A model generated the notes under the pieces. It did no database searches and had not been told where the DNA came from. It worked only from the letters and a program-made list of their open reading frames with translations. A DNA stretch of 64,000 nt, from positions 3,814,501 through 3,878,500 of the forward strand of contig NC_092276.1 in assembly GCF_036320965.1 (NCBI RefSeq), given 5' to 3'. Shown here in pieces: positions 46,541 to 57,661 of the stretch. The position numbers were made by a program, and so were the translations under genes. Within the stretch, counting starts at the first letter, position 1, and every line of letters starts with the position of its first letter. Origin of the DNA: Panulirus ornatus. Lineage: Eukaryota; Arthropoda; Malacostraca; Decapoda; Palinuridae.

Positions 46541-46755
46541 CGCGGTGTTGAGGTGGTGCGAGGAGTGGTGACTGTGATGGTGTTGGTGGAGGTCGTCGCG
46601 GTGTTGAGGTGGTGCGAGGAGTGGTGACTGTGGTGGTGTTGGTGGAGGTCGCGGTGTTGAGGTGGTGCGAGGAGTGGTGACTGTGATGGTGGAGGTCGTC
46701 GCGGTGTTGAGGTGGTGCGAGGAGTGGTGACTGTGGTGGTGTTGGTAGGGGTGGC
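46541..46755. repeat. 50-56-bp minisatellite, four units
   Basis: Units start CGCGGTGTTGAGGTGGTGCG at 46541, 46597, 46650 and 46700, giving lengths of 56, 53 and 50 bp and a last unit of about 55. Length differences arise from presence or absence of GTTGGT- and CGT-type insertions, while the first 35 bases hardly change. On the minus strand it lies in a 155-codon His/Thr/Pro-rich frame that I do not regard as a gene. Confidence 0.92.
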
Positions 46756-48553
46756 GGGTGCTGCGTCCTGCTGGTGCTTGTGGTGATGATGGTGGTGCTA
46801 CTCTCCCTACTGTGACCGCCGTCTCCAGCCACTTCCAGCACTTTTAGGACTCTCGGGATTTCTTCATGGAAATGAGAGAAATCAAATGGTTTTTCAGCCA
46901 TAAAAACTTTTACTGCGGTCTTTTTTTTATTCTTTTGCTTTTCGTAACAAGTGATTTTTTTTTTCTCCGTAGAGGATATAGTTTTAACAAATAAAAACTA
47001 GGATGGAAGTAGTAGACGTAAATAATGTTTATATGAAATACGTACACGTACATAGACCTGTGATAGACCTGATAGGCATATGTTTTGTATTGAGGCGTAC
47101 CTCTTGCGGTATAATTGTGTCCGGGCGATATTAGTGGATCGATCTGAGACAGCCACTAGGCTGGGAGGGGGACCTAATGTTGTTGAAATATGGGTGGTGG
47201 TGGCGAGGGGAAAAGAGTGGCCAAAGCGACTATGGCTGGCGGTGAGGGGACATCGGTGAGGCTTCCGGGCATTATGAACCTTTAGGGCAGAGAGTAGCGT
47301 GATCATGAGGCGTTGTAGTGGAGAGTCGGGGGGAATATGAGGTTTCAGGCCGGAAAGTAGGTTTAAATGAGGCTTAAGGCTGGGTGGGAGGAAGTTGACA
47401 GAACTCGAGGGCGAGGGTGGGCACATGTGAGTGGGGCGGCATGATGATTCCAGGTGGATGGTGGTTAGTGTTGACGCCTCAAGGAGGGTCAGGAGGAGAG
47501 CCACCAGGACGGAGTTTGAGGCTTCAGTGTGGAAAGGGAAGCTTCGGGCATGGGAGTTGGTTGTTTGTAGGCTTCGGGTGTAGACTAAGACTTCATGAGG
47601 TATCTGGAGGGAGAATGACTAATGTCGAAGTTGTAGCTGGAGTGTTGGACGTAATGATGTGTAGGGTTAGCAGAAGGAAGGAAGGAGGAGGAGGAGGAGG
47701 AGGCACCGGAGCCAAAGAAAGTGGAGCTAAGTCGGGGTCTTAGAAAAGGGTCAGTTGAAGTTTGAAGTAACAGGTTGCAAGACATCGCAATGAAGTTGTG
47801 TTGAGGGGGGATGGAAGGTTCGTGAGGTTGGAGTGGCTGAGGCATCAAGATGGGTTTGAGTGGGACTTCATGAAGTTGGAGGCAGCAGGCAAGGGTCTTT
47901 GTGAGTAGGCAGGAGGCCGCGTGGAGTGGTACGGGAAACATAATGACATTAAGGGTGAGAGGGAGATGTCATCACTTTGTAGCTGAGGCCTTGCAGCTAA
48001 TGGTGCTATGGACGCCTTGCAGTTTCCCTTGTTGAACTTATTGCATCCCTTAATAGTGATATTTGGTAGTCTTGCTTGTAGATTTAGACGATTGCTCACG
48101 ACCGGAGTGATGAAGTTCCAAGTGGCTCCGGCCGCTCGTGAAGCTGGCCGTGGCTGGTAGAACGTCATGAGGACCTGGTGAGGTGGGGAAGTAGGCGGTG
48201 CTTGACTTGGCTGACGGCCAGTGAAGAATGGGTTATCGATATGGTATATTGATATCCTTGTCAGCCGCACCGATACTGAGGCCTCTTCTTCCAGCGCACA
48301 GCATGCTGCCGTTCCTCCCAGCTTCCAGCGCGCTGCCACCCCTTCCAGCGATGGCCTAGCATCCTGTTTTCCATCCAGCGTCCATCATACGGCCGTCCCT
48401 CAGTGTCCAGCATGTTCTGTCCATCTCTGCATCCTCAGCTGTTGCTGCCTCCCCTCTTACCCTTCTGCACGACCAAGGTCGACTGAAGGCGTTCTCCTGC
48501 GCCCCACACGCTGCAGCCTCTCCTTACACCCCACTTGATGTAGCCCCGTCTGC

Positions 48554-48556
<3 letters not shown>
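46756..48556. other. No gene seen; purine-rich, degenerate GGCTT-type repeats
   Basis: At about 47200-47900 the plus strand is purine-rich with recurrent GAGGCTT, GGCTTCGGG and GAAGTT motifs of no fixed period. At about 48290-48480 imperfect CCAGCGC and CCAGCGT motifs recur. The long minus-strand frames (46998-47504, 47845-48339) follow this skew and contain no domain I know. Confidence 0.5.
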
Positions 48557-48584
<28 letters not shown>

Positions 48585-48595
48585 CACACACACAC
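48557..48595. repeat. (AC)n microsatellite with a one-base slip
   Basis: AC array of 39 bp interrupted once by CC. Confidence 0.95.
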
Positions 48596-49165
48596 TCTAC
48601 CTCTTGCCAGTGCAAGCGTTGCCACCCATCCATTCCATCTCATCCTTCCTAATGCTGCCATCCCTCCCTCCCTCTCTCCCTCCGCCCCACATGGATCGTG
48701 GCTGCTCCCTTGCTTGCGTGCTTGCCCGAATGCATGTCCTCTTTCGTACCTACTTAACGAGGACTTATTACCGCGGAATATTCAGGTCTAGAGTTGTGTT
48801 TAGTGGGGCACCTAAAGTAGTCCCCAGAGCCAATAGCCGTAAGATAGGTTGTAAATTACTCGTCCGAGCTTATTATGTGGGGTGACGGTAAGCAAGGCGG
48901 TGCTGCCGTACAGGCTATATACCCCTCCAGCCACGCACTAAACTCTACATAAATATAAACTTTATGGCTTCTGAAACTCGGGCTGTAATAAGATAAAACG
49001 CCGCTCGTACTGCGTTTAAGAATGAGTTTAGAAATTGAATAATTGCGCCGCGATTCAGCTCGTGGCACCCTTCCCCCCCCAAGTCTCCGGTGGCGTGAGG
49101 TTGGATGAACAGGATCTGCTTGACAAAATACCGTGTGTGACAGATCATAATTTCAGGAGTTTTAT

Positions 49166-49167
<2 letters not shown>
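48596..49167. other. No gene or repeat seen
   Basis: Mixed composition with a CCCTCCCTCC tract near 48661-48682. Nothing else supported. Confidence 0.5.
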
Positions 49168-49196
<29 letters not shown>

Positions 49197-49197
49197 G
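49168..49197. repeat. (GT)n microsatellite
   Basis: Perfect GT array of 30 bp. Confidence 0.96.
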
Positions 49198-50366
49198 TTG
49201 GAGTAGCGGGGTGGGGTGAGGTGGTGGGAGGGCGTTCTTTTGGGAGCTTCTAGATGGAGGAGCTGTGTTGGGTGTGGCGGTCTTTAAATTTTCCTCCGCT
49301 TGTCCACTAGTGTGGTGGGTGAGTCCTGGAACTCATCCTCAGCTCCCTGCTTTTGTCATCGTGTTTTTCTTCCTTTTAAATATTTCAGATCTTTTAATGA
49401 CTGCTTGTCGCTCTTTTTTTTTTTTTTCATCCTCACCTTTCTGCCATCCTCCGCTCCATCTAGAATTCTTTGTTTTAACTTGGTGAAATTTAGCCGAGTT
49501 GGGTATCACCCTAGTCGACCTGCGACCAAATCCAACAGCCTGTGTCCACCCCGGGCTGTGGGAGTGAAGACCCACCCCCGAAGACTGCACCGGGTAAAGA
49601 CTTTTTTAAGCAGCGTGATCGAGGGATAGTTACGGTGACACCGGCGGCGGTAGTGACGAAGTGGTAGGGGTGATGTTTGTGGCTTGTGGCAGGTGTGGTG
49701 TGGTGGTGGTAGTTTTAGCAGCTATGGTGGCAGTTGTAGTGGCTGCTGTGTTGGTTGGGGTTGTGGCAGATGTGGTGGTGACGGTGGCAGCAGCACCAGT
49801 ACTGGCGTGGCCAGCGTCGGCAGAGTCATCACACAAGAGTCCGCGGCTCGTATATCCCAGCGCTCGTTAGTGTGCTGCTGAGCTCTGCTGATTGTTGATT
49901 GTTGTGCCGGGGTCTTGGAGCGGCTGGGCTGCCACCGCTGTGTCGTCGTCCCCGGGGTAGCCCCTACCTGTGCAACCCCCACCCCTGGCATCCCCAAGCC
50001 TCCCTCCCTGCCCTTCACGTCCCGACAGGGTACTCCTTTAGAAAGATTGATGTCTATTAGTACCTGCCCCGTGTTTGATGTCTGGTTCTCGGTGGCGGCG
50101 TTCCCGTAGGTGTGGACCCCTCGCAGCGCTGGTGCCTTGCAAATCACTTGGGGGCGACAAGGAACCCAAGGGAGCCTAGGAGGTGTTGCAGGAACCTGAA
50201 AGCACATTAAAACCTGCTAGAGCTGATTCTAAAGACACATCGGCTTATCTCGGTCAGGTTAAGCGATCGCTGGAGTGGGAGACCCCGCCTTGGTGTATAT
50301 ATAACTTGTGACCTGTTGCATATGTTTAGTGGATAATTATATGCTTATTGTTGTAAGCGAGTGATT
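49198..50366. other. No gene seen; GTGGTGG-rich patch
   Basis: At about 49650-49800 the plus strand has irregular GTGGTGGTGG and GTTGTGG motifs that generate Val/Ala-rich plus frames and Thr/Ala-rich minus frames. No recognisable domain. Confidence 0.5.
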
Positions 50367-50444
50367 ACCTAATAAAAGAAGGATATTAGAACTGTGATAC
50401 GATCTACCTAATAAAAGAAGGATATTAGAACTGTGATACGATCT
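50367..50444. repeat. Perfect 39-bp tandem duplication
   Basis: Two identical adjacent 39-bp copies that open ACCTAATAAAAGAAGGATAT and end GATACGATCT. Perfect identity means a very recent duplication or an assembly artefact. Confidence 0.98.
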
Positions 50445-51088
50445 CAGAGGCGTGGTATAATATAGACCCTCAGGGAACCGTCAGAAAGTGGTTAGTTATG
50501 TCGCCTGTGAGATCACTATTCCCAAGGTCACGAGAGTTTGAAAGAATCAACTGAGGCTTGTTTGACAGCGCTGCCTTTAGGCCATTCTGTTTATGTTAGT
50601 AATTATTTGTTGATGTGCGCGAGCGTGTGAGATATCAAGGTGTGGGTATTAGCACTGGTAACCGGCTGAGTGACGTGTTATGACGGGCCGGGGCGTCAGA
50701 TATGGCCACAAACATCGAGGCGGGATTTAGATCAGTCCCTCTGGGGGCGCGCGTTCATTTACCACTGTCGTTAGACACACCGAGTTGTTAAGAGTGATCC
50801 GAATACAGACTCCCTCCTTTCACACTGGATATTATAAGTAGTTCGTGCCTTTGTTCAGTTTGTCTTCTGAAATCAAGGATAGATTGGAGGAATCTGTCTC
50901 CCTCAGCTGTTGGTTGATCCGTGGTTTACCAGACTGGCTTGGATGTAGAGGAGGTGGCTTGCGCTGCGCGCTGCGGCGAATACCATCAGCTCGCACGACC
51001 GAAGGAACAGCAGCGCTGCTAAAGTTCCAGCTGGAGGCGTGGGAATAGACATGATCCCCCTTAACTTAGTGCTAGGTAGAAGCCGAGT

Positions 51089-51089
<1 letters not shown>
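50445..51089. other. No gene or repeat seen
   Basis: Unique-looking sequence with no supported feature. Confidence 0.5.

Positions 51090-51181
<92 letters not shown>
51090..51181. repeat. (TC)n microsatellite
   Basis: Perfect TC array of 92 bp. Confidence 0.98.
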
Positions 51182-51183
<2 letters not shown>

Positions 51184-52284
51184 CACAATTACCCACATAA
51201 AGGTCAGGCCTGGAGAGACATGGAAGAAAAGAGTGTTATCCCTCCCCCCTTTTTTTTATGCGAAGGTACACCAGTCTCTTAAAGTAAGATGGATTGCAAG
51301 CGACGGGAAGGCATAAGGAGGAGAGTCCCATGCTGGGAGCCCTGGAAGGAGACAAGGTATCAACTTGGGTCTTGTACCTCACGATCTCACGAATAGTTTA
51401 CGATGGTTTCGGAGTCACTTCATCCCCCCCCGCCTTGAGCTCGGTCTGGTGCTGTCATGTTGATCCTTTGCACAGTCAGTCTATTCGAGGCTGCAGGCCG
51501 TATGCTGACGTATCCACCGCCACATGTCTTGCACCCTTCGTAGGTATTTATCCAGACTTTTTTTTTTTTTATATATTTCCTCTGATCAGTCCGTTATGTT
51601 TATGATGTGAGCAGGATATTTATCAAACAATTTTGGTCCTCGTATATCTACATTTTTCTCTGATTCTGTTCGCATCTTATGACTTCATTGGTAATGCCTT
51701 ACAGTGTACATGACTTAGCAGCAGGGGAGTTATTTTCAAGTGCTGATTGAAAACTATTAAAGATTTTCCAAGTGTGAAATGATGATAATCTTGATTATGG
51801 TGGGTTATTGATTAAAAGTTCAGCACTAGAATGAAATTTGAAAAAGTACACACCGTAATGACATTAGGGTTATGACAAGAAATCATAAAACGGTCTTTGC
51901 GTACACTTTTTTCTTTATATTCATTTGTCTAAATTCACTTAGACAAAACCTTCCAGTGATAGCATGGGTGAAGGGTACGTGTCCAGGGATGGATGCAAAT
52001 AAGTGTCGAGAGCAAAGTGGTTGCAGTGCATCGACAGATAGACTAGTACTAGTGGGCCCAGGGATCCAGTGGGTCCTCCCCCTCGTTGGGAGAGGAGGAG
52101 GGACAACATTGATGGCGCAGAGGGCGGTGACGTAGGATATGCAGAGTATCGGCGTTCGCCAGGTACAAGTTCGTGGCCTTGGTAACGGAAGAATTACATT
52201 GGAGAATGAAAACATAGATGGACAAGTGGATATACAGTGGACACTATAAAGTTAAATTGGTAATTGGTGCTATCGCACCGCACT
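51182..52284. other. No gene or repeat seen
   Basis: Mixed composition, AT-rich at 51600-51960. Short frames without recognisable motifs. Confidence 0.5.
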
Positions 52285-52371
52285 CGAACACAGGGTCTAA
52301 GGATCTATGTCGGCAGATGGCGGTGGCGAACACAGGGACAAAGGATCTCTGTCGGCAGGAGGTGGCGGTGG
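52285..52371. repeat. 42/45-bp tandem duplication
   Basis: Two adjacent copies opening CGAACACAGGG and containing GGATCTNTGTCGGCAG and GGCGGTGG. The second has an extra GGT-type triplet. Confidence 0.88.
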
Positions 52372-54442
52372 CGAGGATGGTGTCGCAGTCTTTGTCAAAC
52401 TGTCGAATGAGGTCCAGTTGCTCGTTATCAGGAGTTGGGAATACCAGTGTATTTAGCGCAACTTAACAGGGGGGCGTAAGAGGACAAAGGATGATTCTGC
52501 GTGCCATGTCTTGTTATTCTCTGTTTTGTGGCTGACGGGGAGGAAGGCCAGACGAGGAGGAGGTACACTTGAGTTTGGGGAGAATGTGGCTTTATATATC
52601 TAGAGTACAGCTCACTGATTGTGGTTAGTTCCAATAGTTTTTCTGATATTGGCACACAGCATTATTGTAGTCGGGAGAATATAAGTGGCTTAAGATTGTC
52701 ATTCTTGATGTTACTTGTCTTGAACACGACCTGATCATTTTATATAGAAACTGGTAACTGTTAGTCGTGTGTCGGGTAATAGATTGAGAAACAGAAGAGG
52801 CACGAGTTCGCATCCCTAGGGGAACAAAGCTTCTTACCATAGACAAAAAGTATCACAAAATACCAGAAAAAGATATCATATATCGGGAAATCTGTTTAAA
52901 GGATTTCTCAGTAATAATTTGTGCTGACCTCAACATCAGGGAGCGATACAGAGCAACAGTTGTGTGAGAGGGACAGACAGATATAGTGTGTAGTGTATAC
53001 TGGGAATGTTAATTACGAGGGTAAGAGGGGCAGTGTTTGGCTGGGGCGAGGGAAGGATTGCCAGGTCAGCAGCTGCCATAAGTATTCCTCCCCCGCCGCC
53101 CGAACCCTCGCTGGATGCCTCACCTTCAATCCTTTGTCAGAGTGACTTGTGAATCGCAGTTTGTGGCGGCGTGTGAGGCGCATGTTGCCGGCTTATGAAT
53201 TAGCCACTGATACAGTGTTTGGTGCGGCGCGTTTTGCCTTCTGTGAGGTAATCAAGTCGGATTTATCGCCGTCGTCGCCGTGGTTGTCCGTCTTTTTGCC
53301 GTTGCCGGGTATTAATCGCTCGTTAGTGCAGTGGTTGTGTGTCGGCGATACGCCTTGGAGGCCTCTGCTGATAACCCTTGGTTCTGCAGGTGCATCCTGC
53401 TCTAATGCGGTGACGAGTATGCATCATATTGCGAGGGTAAACCCACCAACTGTCACCTGCAAAAGGACATTAGGGACGATAAGAAAGAAGGACTGAGATG
53501 TGTGTTTGGAGTGCGATGGTGCAGCTGCTTTTAGGCTGAGATGATGCTTAGGTTAAGGCGTGCTTGTGTGTGTGTGTGGTCATTGGAAGAGGTGAGCTTA
53601 GGGAGGGATGGTGAGGGCATAAGCACACAGTTTGGAAGGAAGTCATGATTGATATGTTGCGAGGGCTCGGGGATTTTTCAACCAACGTATTCTTCACATA
53701 TACACGGAACGGTGACATCCCCTTGGTCGCGTGGACTGTTCGTGTTTGTTGGCATACCATCCTCAACTCTTTTAAAAGCCTTCCCTGCTCGCTGGCGTGG
53801 CGATAAACTGGCCGTTCTATACAAAACACACATCCACATTAATTACCTCATGCCAAATTTAAACTAGACATGCGCGCTCGTGTATATAGATTGTTATATA
53901 GTCACTTAGAATCAAAAGATAAACGATTCTGATCTAATCTAACGATGTTGAGGTTAAAAAACAAAATTTTCAATTAAAATGCGATTGGAAGAAAGTTCTT
54001 TTGTGTTCGTAACTCCATGTAAGCTTTGCTTTCATTGCTTGCAGAAGGTCAACAAGTATTACTGTCTTCATATAAGCAACATAGTTGGGTATTCTATTGC
54101 ACTTCAGACACTACACTGTTCTCTAGTGTTGCCAATGTATCGGAGGACTGGCATCTCAAGGTGAGCCACTGGGCATGGAAAATTCCGGAGTAATTAGCTT
54201 CTGGCATGGTGTCGTCTATAGGGGCGCCACGTCTTCGCCTTTAAGGAGGAGCGGACGTTTGTGTCTTTTCTGTGGCGGCAATTAGCGGCGATTGAATGTC
54301 ACTGAATCCGTCACGCTGTTGCGAGAGCCTTAGGAATCTTTACAGGCACCGAACTCGCCTTAGAAGCCCAGTTCAGTTTTCACCCGAAGCCAACCTGCTC
54401 GTCGGAAATGACAGAATTCCACTGGAGTCTCTCTCCTCTTCT

Positions 54443-54451
<9 letters not shown>
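52372..54451. other. No gene or long array seen
   Basis: Includes a short GT tract near 53566-53579. The longest frame (53149-53496, plus, 115 codons) has a balanced composition but no recognisable domain. A donor-like AAGGTGAGCC lies near 54158. Confidence 0.5.

Positions 54452-54507
<56 letters not shown>
54452..54507. repeat. (CT)n microsatellite
   Basis: Perfect CT array of 56 bp preceded by a C run of about ten. Confidence 0.98.
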
Positions 54508-54508
<1 letters not shown>

Positions 54509-55445
54509 GAGGCCTCAGGTCCTCAGAGAAGTGTTTAATCCTCCTCTGAAACGTCTTAATTCTTCATGGAGGTATCGGAACTTAAATCTGGTTGACCCTG
54601 CTTTGGAGTGCCAAAAATAGTTAGCTCTTTATTTTTATTTTTTCTCTTGAATTTGCTTAAGTCTCTTAACTGCTTGGATGTATTTCTCCTTTAAAGAGTC
54701 TCCCGCCTTTTTAGAATTGTCTTATTCCTTTAGAGTAACTGACTTGGCAAAGGCGACCGACGCTCCTTGGGGAAATGAATAAAACAAGTCCGCTATTCAC
54801 AGGAAGTGAGGAAAATGCACGTGAACAGCGTAACGCTTTTTGGCGCGAAAATTCTTGTTTTCCTGCAGGACTCGTGCCTCTGCAGTCCAGCTTTGCTGGG
54901 AAGGGAAGGAAAAAAAAATACAAATTAGCTCTTAGGGAGTTGGAAACGGCTTCGGCTGAGCTCCTTCCCTATCTTATTTTTGCCAGTTTGTTACCCCCCA
55001 GAGCGGCGCCATCATTACGATTTTCCGTGACTTAAAAATGCGGTAATTATTTTGATTTCTCGCATCTCGTTGGACTTGGATCAATCACTTCAGTTAGTTT
55101 CTTCCTCTCGGAGTTCATCTAATCAAGCCAGATTGTGGAAGAACGTACCCTCTGCTGGTTGCGGTTTCAGACAGCCTGATTGATCAGAGGAGCAATAGTG
55201 TGTGCAGCTGGGTCTAGGATCGAGCTGTGGAGGTAGAGATGAGCCCTCACAACGAGGAGCGTGGTTTAGTTGAGCTTTTTTGCTTTCATGGATCATGACG
55301 AGTTGCAAATGTATGCATTCAGTGTTCCACGTCATATGTAAGACTGCGTGTCGTTGTTTCATCTTTAATATGTATAACACAGCGTTTCTGCATGGCATAC
55401 GGTGTCAGCGGTGAAATTTGATTCACCGCAGTAATTTCCCTAAAC
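54508..55445. other. No gene or repeat seen
   Basis: Mixed composition. Short frames at 54711-55035 on both strands have no recognisable domain. Confidence 0.5.
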
Positions 55446-55693
55446 CGTTTTGAAGGCAGACCATATAGACCTGCACAGTGCACGCCGTTTTGAAGGTAGA
55501 CCATATAGACCTGCACAGTGCACGCCGTTTTGAAGGTAGACCATATAGACCTGCACAGTGCACGCCGTTTTGAAGGTAGACCATATAGACCTGCACAGTG
55601 CACGCCGTTTTGAAGGTAGACCATATATAGACCTGCACAGTGCACGCCGTTTTGAAGGTAGACCATATAGACCTGCACAGTGCACGCCGTTTT
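55446..55693. repeat. 40-bp satellite, six units plus 6 bp
   Basis: Units start CGTTTTGAAGGTAGACC at 55446, 55486, 55526, 55566, 55606 and 55648, and a last CGTTTT stub ends at 55693. Units are identical except for one G-to-A transition equivalent (GGCAG in the first) and a 2-bp TA insertion in the fifth (55606-55647). The array ends against a T run of about 16. On the minus strand the unit has no stop codon in any frame, so three overlapping frames stay open through the array. Confidence 0.97.
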
Positions 55694-55916
55694 CAGTCTT
55701 TTTTTTTTTTTTTTCCAAAAGAGCCAGGCAGTGCTGGAGGGTAGATGGAAATAATTAAGGGGAGGGAACTCGTCGTAATGAAATCTCTGCATCATTTGTA
55801 TAGAAAACCCGTTAAACAGCTTATGCTGTATAAAAAAACGCTTGTTAAACTAAAATGAAAGCTAGTTGAATGCCAGTTAAGACCGTTGGTACACATTCAT
55901 CAGCGAAAAGAGGATT
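55694..55916. other. T run, then no gene or repeat seen
   Basis: A T run of about 16 at 55699-55714 follows the satellite. The rest is unique-looking. Confidence 0.5.
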
Positions 55917-56220
55917 GATGGTGTGGGGAGCGAGCCTGACGTCCAGTTTACTCTGTCTGCTAGGGAGGGGGCAGATGGTGTGGGGAGCCTTACGCCAGTG
56001 TCGAGTTAACCATGCCTGCTGGGGAGATTGTGTAGGGGGGTGGGGGGGTGTCTGATGTTGAGCTTACCTAATCTATTGGGAAGATGATGTGTGGGGGAGC
56101 CTGACGCTGGGTTTGCACTGCCTGCTGGGGGGGAGATGGTTTGGGGAGCCTGAATTCGACTTTACCATTTCTGCAGGGTGTGAGATGGTGTGAGGTTATG
56201 ACCTTAGATTTACTATGCTT
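55917..56220. repeat. Degenerate minisatellite of about 52 bp, six units
   Basis: Units start near 55917, 55974, 56026, 56083, 56135 and 56183 with GATGGTGTGGGGAGCCTGA or variants. They continue through a TTTACC/TTAACC segment and CTGCTGGGGAG. Unit length ranges from 48 to 57 bp. Confidence 0.82.
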
Positions 56221-56739
56221 TTTTTTTTTTTTGCCTGCGTGTTATGGAATGTGTTTACCCTTGATTCCTCACTTGTCGGGTTGGATGCTTTGTTGACAAA
56301 GGGTTAAGTCCGTCGCCCCAGCTTAGAAAGTGGTGTTTTTGTGTCCAGCTTTAAAGGTTATCGCTGCAGCTTTGGTAGTTATGTTGGGGGGGGGGGGGGG
56401 GTTGAAGACCTCCACGAAGTATCCACGGAGCCTGATGGATCAGCTAACACCAAGAGGATCCTGAGTTCAGGCTGCCGGGTGTTAGTGAACCCAACATCAG
56501 ATCTTGTAAGATCGACCCGACTCCCTTGAATGTTAAACCTTTTCTCTTTACCTTCCCCTATAATGGAATCTTCTCCATAACGTTATTCTTTGTTTGTTCC
56601 ACTGTTTCTTCCTCCCCCACTCTCCCAGCCCATGCCTTCCTCCGGTTGCGGCGTCGCCCTCTCGTCGTGGAGTGGAAGAGGTAGGTAAGCTTAGTCGGAG
56701 ATGAAGTGGACGGTGTTTGTCCGGGATCAGAAGACGATT
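56221..56739. other. No gene seen; G run with a GTAGAAGACC-family copy
   Basis: A G run of about 16 (56385-56401) precedes GTTGAAGACCTCCACGAAG. The run and the motif stand in the same relation as at 4608-4625. Nothing else supported. Confidence 0.5.
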
Positions 56740-56752
56740 ACACACACACACA

Positions 56753-56820
<68 letters not shown>
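56740..56820. repeat. (AC)n microsatellite, one interruption
   Basis: AC array of 81 bp with one ACTC unit near its left end. Confidence 0.97.
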
Positions 56821-56822
<2 letters not shown>

Positions 56823-56976
56823 CACACTTAGGTATTAGCTTCATGATGAAAGTGTTAGGGATGTGTTCTCCATGATTTTCAAACGCGTTTTCCATGCCAT
56901 CTCTGTCCAGTGGACGCCGAAGAAGACGCCACACTTCCCCCAGCATGTCACAGACATTCACGTGTTTTCAGACATT

Positions 56977-56995
56977 ACACACACACACACACACA
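56977..56995. repeat. (AC)n microsatellite
   Basis: Perfect AC array of 19 bp. Confidence 0.93.
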
Positions 56996-57584
56996 GAGGT
57001 AAGGATGATCAAAAAGCGTGTCCGGGAACACACCACTCTCCCATTGATTTGCCTCTCGTTCTGGCAAGTTTATTTTGATGTGAGGAGGAGGGGGTGCGTT
57101 TCTTGTCCCCCCCTCCCAACGTCAACTTTGCGAGCGAGTGAAACGTGGGGTAATATTATTGGGTTAAGTCTTCTTATAATGAGCTTGGGCTGCGTCTTAG
57201 TGTACACGCTGGACTCTCAACGCTGATCAGCCATGCATTTGGACTCGGCCTCAATTCTCCCCTTCCCATCCTCCCCCTCCCTTCACCTCCCTCTACCGCC
57301 TGCCAGAAGGACGTATGGCTCCTTCTGTAGGTGTCCGGACCTTCCGCCTCTCTGACGAGTGGCGGCAGGGGTGGCAGTCGCTCGCCGGGCGGGCGCAGCG
57401 CTCTGGGACTCTCTTCCTCCCGCCAGTGTGTTTTGTTGTGTTCGTTTTCCACGCTTGTCTACAGTGACGGTGGCTGAGGCCAGACAGGATTAGGTTTTCT
57501 GATTTTAAGGATAAATCCATTTTCCTCTACCGTCAGAAACGGGTTCGGCGGACGCTTTTGACCTCCCACTTATCCATCAGCCTC

Positions 57585-57586
<2 letters not shown>
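56996..57586. other. No gene or repeat seen
   Basis: C-rich near 57240-57300, otherwise mixed. Frames on both strands have no recognisable domain. Confidence 0.5.

Positions 57587-57658
<72 letters not shown>
57587..57658. repeat. (GA)n microsatellite
   Basis: Perfect GA array of 72 bp. Confidence 0.98.

Positions 57659-57661
<3 letters not shown>

Noticed and set aside
46434..46901. 155-codon minus-strand His/Thr/Pro-rich frame starting MAEKPFDFSHFHEE
   Set aside because: Most of it is the TGG-rich minisatellite translated. The short unique start matches nothing I know.
52786..52830. GAGTTCGCATCCC as a tRNA B box
   Set aside because: One key position deviates and no A box at suitable distance is clear.
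53149..53496. 115-codon plus-strand frame
   Set aside because: Balanced composition, but no domain, conserved signature or convincing splice borders.
55446..55693. CRISPR array
   Set aside because: The repeats are contiguous 40-bp units without unique spacers, and the context is eukaryotic.
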